Virus record (IMG/VR): IMGVR_UViG_3300045999_002792
Span: 1 to 36,085 of that record
Length of the DNA stretch: 36,085 bases
From: a virus
Strand: one strand, 5' to 3'
The notes beneath the pieces were generated by a model. That model was not told the DNA's origin. It saw only the letters and a program-made list of their open reading frames with translations, and searched no databases. The position numbers and the translations under genes are program-made. Every line of letters begins with the position of its first letter. Positions within the stretch are counted from its first letter, which is position 1. This document shows positions 7,138 to 12,922 of the stretch, in pieces.

Positions 7138-7169
7138 AAATAAAAAGGCCCCGTGTTATCACGGGGCCT
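7138..7169 (-). terminator. Intrinsic terminator after the central transcription unit
   Basis: A perfect 10-bp stem (AGGCCCCGTG at 7146-7155 and CACGGGGCCT at 7160-7169) closes a 4-base loop. On the minus strand the stem is followed by a T-rich tract (TTTTTATTT, ending near 7138). This is a textbook Rho-independent terminator and the only strong one in the window. It lies 16 bases after the stop of the gene at 7186-7533. Confidence 0.92.
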
Positions 7170-7185
7170 AATTAATTTAGAATTA

Positions 7186-7533
7186 TTACTCTAAGTCTGT
7201 TGAACCAGCCTTGAAATTAGGACGCTGACGGTTTACAGCGGAAGAAAAAATTCGTCCGTTACTCTGTGTTGCGCCTGCTTCTGGAGCGACTGACTTTTGG
7301 AACTTAACGGCAACGCCATAACGAGCGCCTCCGCGTGCTCCTTGACCCAACACGTTAGGGCGAGAAGGCTTTGGTTGCTTGTAAGGATCAGTTCCGCCCT
7401 TGGCGTTTCCTGTCTTCTTTACAAGCGTGCCCTTTTCTGGCATAGCAACGCGTGGCTTTGAACCCGCAGCATTTGATGGCTCGGCTGAAGTAGGAGCGAT
7501 CGGTGCTGAGTTCTTCTTATGATCTTTATTCAT
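7186..7533 (-). CDS. Basic disordered hypothetical protein (115 aa)
   Basis: A 115-residue protein rich in Lys, Pro, Gly, Ala and Asn (MNKDHKKNSAPIAPTSAEPS start), with no clear hydrophobic core until a short RYGVAVKFQKSVAPEAG stretch. The composition suggests an intrinsically disordered basic protein. No family is recognised. It is the last gene before the strong terminator and has a GGAAAC-type ribosome-binding region just upstream. Confidence 0.6.
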   Translation of the reverse strand: MNKDHKKNSAPIAPTSAEPSNAAGSKPRVAMPEKGTLVKKTGNAKGGTDPYKQPKPSRPNVLGQGARGGARYGVAVKFQKSVAPEAGATQSNGRIFSSAVNRQRPNFKAGSTDLE

Positions 7534-7596
7534 TTAGTTTCCTTTGGCCTAAAGGTTGTTTATCAAATGTAGATTATCTATTAGATAAAAACTGCC

Positions 7597-7875
7597 TTAA
7601 CGCGGCTCAATAGTGTAGACAATTGCCGAAATTTGGCCGTCATGGCTCTCAATACTGGCAAAACCTGGAATACAGACTAAGTCTAGACCTCTTGGGGCTG
7701 CGTAACCACGGGCAATAGCAATAGCTTTTGTAGCCTGGTTTACGGCTCCTGCGCCTACAGCACGAACTTTGCAGGTGCGGTTCTCATAGATTGAATGGGC
7801 GATGGCTGAAGCCACGGCCTGGGGGTTGCTTCCTGCGCTAACGCGTAGGATATTTTCTTCTGTTTGCTCGGACAT
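7597..7875 (-). CDS. spoVS: Stage V sporulation protein S (SpoVS) homologue (92 aa)
   Basis: A 92-residue protein that matches the SpoVS family over nearly its full length: ILRVSAGSNPQAVASAIAHS near the start, KVRAVGAGAVNQATKAIAIA in the middle, then APRGLDLVCIPGF and a C-terminal EPR. Family members are about 86 residues and have an Alba-like fold associated with nucleic acid binding. In Bacillus, SpoVS affects sporulation stage V. The GAGAVNQA loop typical of the family is intact. It sits in a group of small regulatory-looking genes (zinc ribbons, FmdB-like), not near structural genes. Its phage role is unknown. It could alter host chromatin, RNA or development, and that is inference. Confidence 0.88.
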   Translation of the reverse strand: MSEQTEENILRVSAGSNPQAVASAIAHSIYENRTCKVRAVGAGAVNQATKAIAIARGYAAPRGLDLVCIPGFASIESHDGQISAIVYTIEPR

Positions 7876-7925
7876 TTATACCTCGGTTTACGAATAGTGG
7901 ATCCCCGTGGTAACAATTATGCAGA

Positions 7926-8144
7926 TTAAAGCAGGTCTGGTCTGTCTAAAGGAGTGGGAGCCTTGGCATAGGTGCCGCAGCTTGAGCACTCCATATCTAG
8001 AAAATACTGGGATATCTCATACTCCTCAAAAGAAGCCTTTAGATTCCATATCATACTCTCGCATACGGGGCATACATGATGGACCTCATTAGCGTGGTCC
8101 ATGGTGCCCGAGTAATCAGGCTTGAGTTCCCGGATTGGCTTCAC
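7926..8144 (-). CDS. Small zinc-ribbon protein (72 aa)
   Basis: A 72-residue protein with CPVC near residue 25 and CSSC near residue 53, a four-cysteine zinc ribbon separated by a helical, acidic linker (SFEEYEISQYFLDME). The start is GTG at 8144, backed by AAAAGG about 6 bases before it. It overlaps the upstream coiled-coil gene by 29 bases. An internal ATG at about 8102 lacks a ribosome-binding site. Function unknown. Confidence 0.65.
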   Translation of the reverse strand: MKPIRELKPDYSGTMDHANEVHHVCPVCESMIWNLKASFEEYEISQYFLDMECSSCGTYAKAPTPLDRPDLL

Positions 8145-8358
8145 GTTCTACCTTTTCCAGTAACTCTCGGTTCTTCTTAATCTCTTCTTCAACAAGGGCA
8201 ATTTCTTCTGGAGACATCTTGTCTTTGTTTGCTTCATACAACTGAAGCCCAACTTCAAAGTTAGCCTTGAATAGAGCCAACTGCATTTTGCGGCGCTCTG
8301 CTATAAAAGCTTGCTGCTCTTCTTTGCGTTGTGCTCTTTTGTCTTGTGTCTTACTCAT
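8116..8358 (-). CDS. Coiled-coil hypothetical protein (80 aa)
   Basis: An 80-residue, highly charged helical protein with long Glu/Lys/Arg-rich heptad-like runs (EEQQAFIAERRKMQLALFKA and PEEIALVEEEIKKNRELLEK), so a coiled coil is likely. The ATG at 8358 is preferred because it forms an ATGA overlap with the upstream stop. An ATG at 8370 (MGRSMSK) with AAAGGG before it is a real alternative. No enzymatic motif is visible. Confidence 0.6.
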   Translation of the reverse strand: MSKTQDKRAQRKEEQQAFIAERRKMQLALFKANFEVGLQLYEANKDKMSPEEIALVEEEIKKNRELLEKVEREANPGTQA

Positions 8359-8525
8359 TGACCGCCCCATCCGCCGCCCTTTAGTTGAATACCAAAGTTA
8401 GAAAATTGACGAAATGCTTCCCCGCCACACTTGCACATTACTGCGGGTGCAGGGCCGTCGGCTATAGGAAAGAAGCTCTCGCTTATTTCTTGGCAAACGT
8501 TGCATTTGTACTCATAATTAGGCAT
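8355..8525 (-). CDS. FmdB-type zinc-ribbon protein (56 aa)
   Basis: A 56-residue ORF from the ATG at 8525 to TGA at 8355-8357. It starts MPNYEYKCNVCQE, has a second metal pair CKC around residue 31, and ends in FGIQLKGGGWGGQ. This is the layout of the FmdB/CxxC_CXXC_SSSS family of small zinc ribbons (M-P-x-Y-E-Y-x-C-x-x-C ... GxxxKGxGW). The second knuckle is CKC rather than CxxC. It shares one base with the upstream stop (TAATG) and four with the downstream start (ATGA), so it is firmly placed. The family is suggested to be regulatory, and its phage role is unknown. Confidence 0.8.
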   Translation of the reverse strand: MPNYEYKCNVCQEISESFFPIADGPAPAVMCKCGGEAFRQFSNFGIQLKGGGWGGQ

Positions 8526-9073
8526 TACTTCTCCCTAAACTTTGGGTCTTGTACCTTTTGATAAATCTCTTTTTCATAGGCAAGGCTAGCATACCCTGCA
8601 GCCAAATGTGCGAGCGCGTAGGAATCCGCGGCGTTGTCATCTGAAAACTCTGCGCCCCACTTTTTATAAACATTGAGCATAATCTGGCTCTTAGAAACCC
8701 CTTGACCTTTACCAGTTACATACTTCTTTAGAACTGTAGGCGGGATTATGAGAGGGTAATGCCCCATCTTGTACAAGGTTAGCTTTACTAACCCACCTAG
8801 TTCTCCCAACATGTTTGCCATCTGTGAGCCAAATGCGTAACCCTCAATTGCTACATCTTTTATATCGTAATTAATCAAGCTATTCATTATATGAGCCTCT
8901 ATATCATCGAGCCTTCTTACACCTCGATACTCTGACTTATATACGGTTGACATGTACCCAGACTCATTTATCAGTGTTATAGCAAATCCACTATAGGACT
9001 GGTCAATCCCCGCAAATATAGGGCTACTGTGTTCTGGATCAAAACCCTCTTCAAATTTTTTAAGAGGGGTCAT
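8525..9073 (-). CDS. RuvC-like Holliday junction resolvase (182 aa)
   Basis: A 182-residue protein with the RNase H-fold motifs of RuvC: GIDQSYSG (22-29, Asp24), VAIEGYAFG (74-82, Glu77) and SDDNAADSYALAHLA (144-158, with clustered aspartates). The family cuts four-way DNA junctions, and phages use it to debranch replicated DNA before packaging. The middle GKGQGVSKSQIM segment matches the usual RuvC region that follows the second motif. Length is normal for RuvC. The gene lies at the end of the recombination block (RecA, Hjc-like, Cas4-like) with a 4-base overlap to its upstream neighbour. Which junctions it cuts is not visible from sequence. Confidence 0.87.
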   Translation of the reverse strand: MTPLKKFEEGFDPEHSSPIFAGIDQSYSGFAITLINESGYMSTVYKSEYRGVRRLDDIEAHIMNSLINYDIKDVAIEGYAFGSQMANMLGELGGLVKLTLYKMGHYPLIIPPTVLKKYVTGKGQGVSKSQIMLNVYKKWGAEFSDDNAADSYALAHLAAGYASLAYEKEIYQKVQDPKFREK

Positions 9074-9561
9074 GGCGTGTACTTATTAAATCTCATCTTC
9101 TCGCCATGGGTACGTCGTGTTAACTCTCTGCTGACTAGATAATAGTAACGCTCCAAACTATCCTGCATAGTCTCCAGCATTTTACGGTAAGCGTATGCGT
9201 GGGTCTTATCTTGGATCAGCTTGATTGTATCTGGGTCACTAAGTACTGCCGCTTTCAACATGATTGACTTCTCTGTTGTCTTGCCTGTTGTCTTTAACAT
9301 GAGACCACGAGCATGTGACATTTCGTATGCATTCTCAGCCTCAAGCTCAGCAATTGCTGCACATGCTACCTGTGTACTAACGAAGTTGTAGTTCTCCATG
9401 TACTTGGCAGCTAAAATCATTAGCTCTTGGTCATCAACCATTGTTATGTCGTTAGGAAAAGCTGGTATATCTAACTTAAGGTTACGTCGTACTGTTAGGC
9501 CTTGAGACTCCATCAAACTAATGACGGCTTCGCTAGCTCCTGTTGCAATTAGTTCACTCAT
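9070..9561 (-). CDS. Hypothetical helical protein in recombination block (163 aa)
   Basis: A 163-residue mainly helical protein with no motif I recognise. The start at ATG 9561 (MSELIATGA) is favoured because AAGGGG lies 7 bases upstream. The ATG at 9567 is too close to that site. It overlaps the Cas4-like gene by 8 bases and the RuvC-like gene by 4. A position between a nuclease and a resolvase suggests a DNA replication or recombination accessory, but that is inference from context only. Confidence 0.6.
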   Translation of the reverse strand: MSELIATGASEAVISLMESQGLTVRRNLKLDIPAFPNDITMVDDQELMILAAKYMENYNFVSTQVACAAIAELEAENAYEMSHARGLMLKTTGKTTEKSIMLKAAVLSDPDTIKLIQDKTHAYAYRKMLETMQDSLERYYYLVSRELTRRTHGEKMRFNKYTP

Positions 9562-10399
9562 TTTCATACCCCTTACATTTGCTGCATCCTGTTGGCGAAA
9601 TATTACATGCTATTGGTGTCTGGCTGTCAACTGCTGCCACGATATCTTTAGCAGCCTCGAACAAATGTTCTATACCAAAGTCGCTCTTAGGTATGACGAA
9701 CTCTTTTACTTCTTGTGTGGCTTTGTTCTCGTAGATAATTACTGCCTCTTGAGGATGGTTTTCCATCTCAAGTAGTTCGGCTAACTTCATGTAGATCTGC
9801 ACCTGCGTAATGTGCTTCATGAATGGGGCTTTTAAATTCTTCCAAATCTTATCAAAATCACCGTCGTACTCAGCAAGCATCTCTGGTGCTTCCCAACGGA
9901 TAGTTCCCATGCCTACTGATTTAATCTCAAGCATCATAGGCTCACCTAAGTTGACTAACCAACCATCAGAGTGACCTGAAATGCGCAAAGGCGCATAAAA
10001 CAATGGCACTTCTCTATACTCTAGTGGACCTTCATGGCAGTCAGACCCGCCCCAAAACATCTCACCGCACTCAATGCAGTGCCACTTACCGTACAGGGTA
10101 CCCATCTCTTGCAGCCACTTCTGCCATTTAGCATGAATGTAGTGGCCCTCTTCAAATACAGAGTACAAACGAAGACTCATGTTGCGCTTAGCAACAGGGC
10201 TATGACCTAACAGTTGAAAATACGAAGCACGGTAACACCAGTCAGGGCCAGCCATTTCAGACGGATGTAGAACATCTGTTCTACGACTTTGATCTGAAGG
10301 CTTGGCTAACACGTGGCGTTCGACTGACCCGATAACTCGGGTTGGTTTCTTAGCCACGTCTACAAACTTCTTTAATGTTCCGCTTGGTTTGTACTCCAC
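9554..10399 (-). CDS. Cas4-like PD-(D/E)XK exonuclease (281 aa)
   Basis: A 281-residue protein with RecB-type nuclease motifs: SGHSDGW (141-147, Asp145), MLEIKS (156-161, Glu158 and Lys160) and QVQIYM (199-204). One Cys at 55 (WCYR) and three at the C-terminus (C265, C272, C275) form the split four-cysteine iron-sulfur cluster typical of Cas4 and AddB. An additional CIEC pair (108, 111) with C121-H122 may hold a zinc. Phage Cas4-like proteins usually act as end-processing exonucleases in recombination, not in CRISPR. There is no CRISPR array or other cas gene here, and RecA and two resolvases are nearby. Expected activity: DNA resection. Confidence 0.85.
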   Translation of the reverse strand: MEYKPSGTLKKFVDVAKKPTRVIGSVERHVLAKPSDQSRRTDVLHPSEMAGPDWCYRASYFQLLGHSPVAKRNMSLRLYSVFEEGHYIHAKWQKWLQEMGTLYGKWHCIECGEMFWGGSDCHEGPLEYREVPLFYAPLRISGHSDGWLVNLGEPMMLEIKSVGMGTIRWEAPEMLAEYDGDFDKIWKNLKAPFMKHITQVQIYMKLAELLEMENHPQEAVIIYENKATQEVKEFVIPKSDFGIEHLFEAAKDIVAAVDSQTPIACNISPTGCSKCKGYENE

Positions 10400-10402
10400 T
10401 GT

Positions 10403-10723
10403 TTACCATTCCTTTTTAGTTTCCGTCCACTGTTGTAAGTTTAGACCTTCACGCTTAGCTTTGCGCTTTAGAGCGTTACGTTCTCTATGACTCATGCCGC
10501 CCCAAATACCATGCTGCTCATCCATAGCGTCTGAATACAAAAGACACTCTTTACGAACAGGGCATTCTGGCAAACCGTCACGTCCATAGCACACGGCTTT
10601 TGATACCGAGGCTATTGTTTTATATTTAGTTTTATCTCGTGGTGGATACCAAAGCTCTGTGTCCATCCCCCTACATTTTGCTTCATAACGCCACTCTTCT
10701 ACGCTTCCTGTGCGTTCGTACAA
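10403..10723 (-). CDS. WhiB-family iron-sulfur transcription regulator
   Basis: A 106- to 108-residue protein with the WhiB signature: AKCRGMDTELWYPP, then three more cysteines and HGIWGGMSHRER, the G[IV]WGG turn and basic C-terminus. WhiB proteins carry a 4Fe-4S cluster, bind the principal sigma factor and control transcription. They are typical of Actinobacteria and their phages. The canonical C-x2-C is replaced by C-x8-C (C47 and C56 counted from the GTG start), followed by the usual C-x5-C. The start is either TTG 10723, five bases after a perfect AGGAG, or GTG 10729, which lacks spacing. It overlaps the upstream gene by 25 or 31 bases. It could act on host or late phage promoters. Confidence 0.9.
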   Translation of the reverse strand: MYERTGSVEEWRYEAKCRGMDTELWYPPRDKTKYKTIASVSKAVCYGRDGLPECPVRKECLLYSDAMDEQHGIWGGMSHRERNALKRKAKREGLNLQQWTETKKEW

Positions 10724-11040
10724 GTACACTCCTGAAGGTTCTGGCGCAATTCCAGAAAATCATCTTCAGTTAGCACAACATAATTCTCGTTGTTAAGGCT
10801 GAAGCCTAGGACGGGTGTCCGACTATCAAGAATTGCTTCTTTGACAATCTTTTCCAGAACTGCCGCTTTGACAGTAAAGGAGGCTTTGCCGGTCCACTTA
10901 TGTTCTATTAACAAGTCGTCGGACCGTACATCGCCTTTACGACTCCAAAAAGATCCGCTACCAGCTGAGCGCTGGCCACCAATCTTTTTAGCTAGTCGGT
11001 CCTCATGCTTCTTTGACTTCTTCTGGCCTTCACTCTTCAT
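10699..11040 (-). CDS. Hjc-like PD-(D/E)XK endonuclease (113 aa)
   Basis: A 113-residue protein whose pattern fits archaeal-type Holliday junction resolvases and related PD-(D/E)XK nucleases: a basic helix (HEDRLAKKIGGQRSAGSGS), then KGDVRSDDLLIEHKWT with the Asp and Glu-x-Lys core, then alternating helices and strands. Length is typical of Hjc. It overlaps the recA gene by 11 bases, supporting a role in recombination. A structure-type relative such as a VRR-NUC or restriction-type nuclease is possible. The exact family is inferred from the motif order. Confidence 0.72.
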   Translation of the reverse strand: MKSEGQKKSKKHEDRLAKKIGGQRSAGSGSFWSRKGDVRSDDLLIEHKWTGKASFTVKAAVLEKIVKEAILDSRTPVLGFSLNNENYVVLTEDDFLELRQNLQECTCTNAQEA

Positions 11041-12091
11041 CAGAGTCTTCGGCTACATGCTTAGACCCGGCTTTAATCGCGTCTAGTACATCCCGTTGAA
11101 GGGTTTCTTTTAAGTCAATCTCTTCCCGTATGGAGTCAAGCATAGCATCACTACCCTGCCACTGACGACCGGCATATCGGTAGTAAGCGCCTGCTCTAAC
11201 AATAACCTTGTTAAGGATGCCCATAGCAACAATCTCTTTAGCAAAATCAAACTCTCCGGCTGGAATCTCCCCGCCATCTGAGAAATAGAAGTCAAAGGTA
11301 GCTACCTGAGAGGGAGCTGCAGACTTATTCTTGATAACACGAGCCTTAATAGATTGGCCAACACGATGCTTTTCCTGACCTGAACCAGCCTCAATCCAGT
11401 CATCCCTACGTACCTCTGTGCGTGTAAAGAATGCGTAGTCTTTACCTAACCCACCAGGAGTAGTGCGAGGATCGCCGTACATTACGCCAATCTTTGAACG
11501 CCATTGGTTGATTACAATTCCTATGAATGGTCGTTCCGGCTCTGTCAACGAACGCTTGGATGCCTTGCCAACCTTGCGGAAAAACTTATTAGTTAGGAGT
11601 GCTGATCGTCCGACTGTGGACTCGTCCATTTCTTTTTCGTCTTCTGCTGAAGGAACAAGGGCAGGAAGGCTATCAACAACGATGCAATCCACCACTTTGC
11701 TTTCAGCAAACTTAATAACCGCTTCATACGCTTCTTCCATAATATTAGTAGAAATTACATAAACACGGGATGCGTCAACACCGCAAAGAGTTGCGTATCC
11801 AGTTACCCACTCTTCTGCTGCAACCCATACAGTTGTGAACTCTGGGTCACGCTTTTGATTTGCTGCAATAGTTTTTAAAGCAAGTGCTGTCTTGCCATTA
11901 CTTGCCTCACCGATTAACTCGTGCCACTGATTAGGCGGCCACCCTCCTCCAAGGGCAACGTCAAGAGATAGTGACCCTGTGGTAAACCTAGTCGGCGGGT
12001 CAATAATGTCTGAGGCTAAAACTACAGTTGAACCGCCCATCTTTTTGTTGATAGCGGTGATTAGTTTTGTTAAATCGGCATCTAGTTTCAT
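11030..12091 (-). CDS. recA: RecA-like recombinase (353 aa)
   Basis: A 353-residue RecA-family ATPase that forms filaments on ssDNA and drives strand exchange. Walker A is GEASNGKT (61-68). The Walker B-like strand is CIVVDSLPALVPSAE, followed by the MDESTVGRSALLTNKFFRKV region and the IVINQWRSKIG segment with the sensor-type N-Q. The glycine-rich PGGLGKDYAF stretch corresponds to loop L2. An acidic C-terminal tail (DSDEE) resembles that of bacterial RecA. It abuts the zinc-ribbon gene upstream (one-base overlap) and overlaps the Hjc-like gene by 11 bases. The sequence is divergent from host RecA, as usual for phages. Confidence 0.9.
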   Translation of the reverse strand: MKLDADLTKLITAINKKMGGSTVVLASDIIDPPTRFTTGSLSLDVALGGGWPPNQWHELIGEASNGKTALALKTIAANQKRDPEFTTVWVAAEEWVTGYATLCGVDASRVYVISTNIMEEAYEAVIKFAESKVVDCIVVDSLPALVPSAEDEKEMDESTVGRSALLTNKFFRKVGKASKRSLTEPERPFIGIVINQWRSKIGVMYGDPRTTPGGLGKDYAFFTRTEVRRDDWIEAGSGQEKHRVGQSIKARVIKNKSAAPSQVATFDFYFSDGGEIPAGEFDFAKEIVAMGILNKVIVRAGAYYRYAGRQWQGSDAMLDSIREEIDLKETLQRDVLDAIKAGSKHVAEDSDEE

Positions 12092-12453
12092 TAAAGTTTT
12101 CCAATAATAGTAGTTGGGTTAAACCCACCTGTCGCAACTTGCTTAGATGGTACTGCTGGTCCTCCAGACTGTTGTCCAGTTTGAATACCTGTTCCTACTC
12201 CACTACCTGACTGTTGTAATGGATAGCCGCAATCATAGCAGCGTGGTCTAGTTTCAGCAGTTGCCCCACCGTAGTTACTACTTCCACATCCAGGGCAACG
12301 CGGAGCAGGTGCTTGCGTTTGCTGAGCAGGTGGATACTGAGGCTGTTGAGAAGGCGCGTACTGTGCGGGTTGTGGAGCTGCATACTGCGGAGTTTGCTGC
12401 TGTTGTGGTACCGGTGTGGTACCAAGTTTATTTGCCCACCAATTACTGCTCAT
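12091..12453 (-). CDS. Gln/Pro-rich zinc-ribbon protein (120 aa)
   Basis: A 120-residue protein starting MSSNWWANKLGTTP, followed by a Gln/Pro/Ala/Tyr-rich low-complexity linker (about residues 15-50), a CPGCG ... CYDCGY zinc ribbon (about 53-77) and a Gly/Ser-rich tail. Low-complexity linkers with a zinc ribbon suggest a protein-bridging or ssDNA-associated accessory. No known function. It lies between a small acidic protein and RecA with overlaps at both ends. Confidence 0.65.
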   Translation of the reverse strand: MSSNWWANKLGTTPVPQQQQTPQYAAPQPAQYAPSQQPQYPPAQQTQAPAPRCPGCGSSNYGGATAETRPRCYDCGYPLQQSGSGVGTGIQTGQQSGGPAVPSKQVATGGFNPTTIIGKL

Positions 12454-12922
12454 CGAATGGCTCCATTTCTTTAAAGTCTGCAGATATAACTTCTTTGGTT
12501 ATTAAACCTAACTTTAATGCAGATGAGAACGAACTTACTAATGTAGCAATAGCTACAAACTTGTACAAAGAAGTCATGGCTTCAAGGTCTTCCTTTAACT
12601 CTTCACCGTGCTCAGGGCTGTCTTCCATTATGTCGGCTAGGTGAATAGTAGTGAGGGAGGAAGAACTAATCTCTGCCATTGCTGCAATAAATGGCATCAA
12701 CTCTTCCATATCCGCTAATCTCTCAGCGCTTTCCTCTACTTCTTTCTCATCACCTTCTTGACTTACAGGGTTGAGACCAACCAATGGCGCAACTTTGTTA
12801 GGTGCCATGAGGTCTGTGTCGTAAAGAAACCAGCGTATAAGAGTAGATACCGGAACGTCATTAACGACTGTCTCGTACTCTACGTAGTAACCCTTCTTCT
12901 TTCTTTTACGAAACCAACTCAC
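12443..12922 (-). CDS. Hypothetical acidic protein next to DNA polymerase (159 aa)
   Basis: A 159-residue protein with a basic start (MSWFRKRKKKGYYVEYETVV) and a highly acidic, helical remainder. A hydrophobic stretch (FVAIATLVSSFSSALKLGLI) is too polar for a confident membrane helix. It overlaps the DNA polymerase gene by 4 bases, so it is produced with it. Family not recognised. Confidence 0.6.
   Translation of the reverse strand: MSWFRKRKKKGYYVEYETVVNDVPVSTLIRWFLYDTDLMAPNKVAPLVGLNPVSQEGDEKEVEESAERLADMEELMPFIAAMAEISSSSLTTIHLADIMEDSPEHGEELKEDLEAMTSLYKFVAIATLVSSFSSALKLGLITKEVISADFKEMEPFDEQ

Noticed and set aside
7534-7596. Hairpins CCTTT-GGCCT-AAAGG and TTATC-TATTA-GATAA as regulatory elements
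   Set aside because: Stems of only 5 bp in an AT-rich gap are expected by chance, and no poly-T or promoter consensus accompanies them.
9554-10399. Cas4-like gene as a sign of a CRISPR-Cas system
   Set aside because: No repeat-spacer array and no other cas gene are visible in the window. Phage Cas4-like nucleases commonly occur alone with recombination genes.
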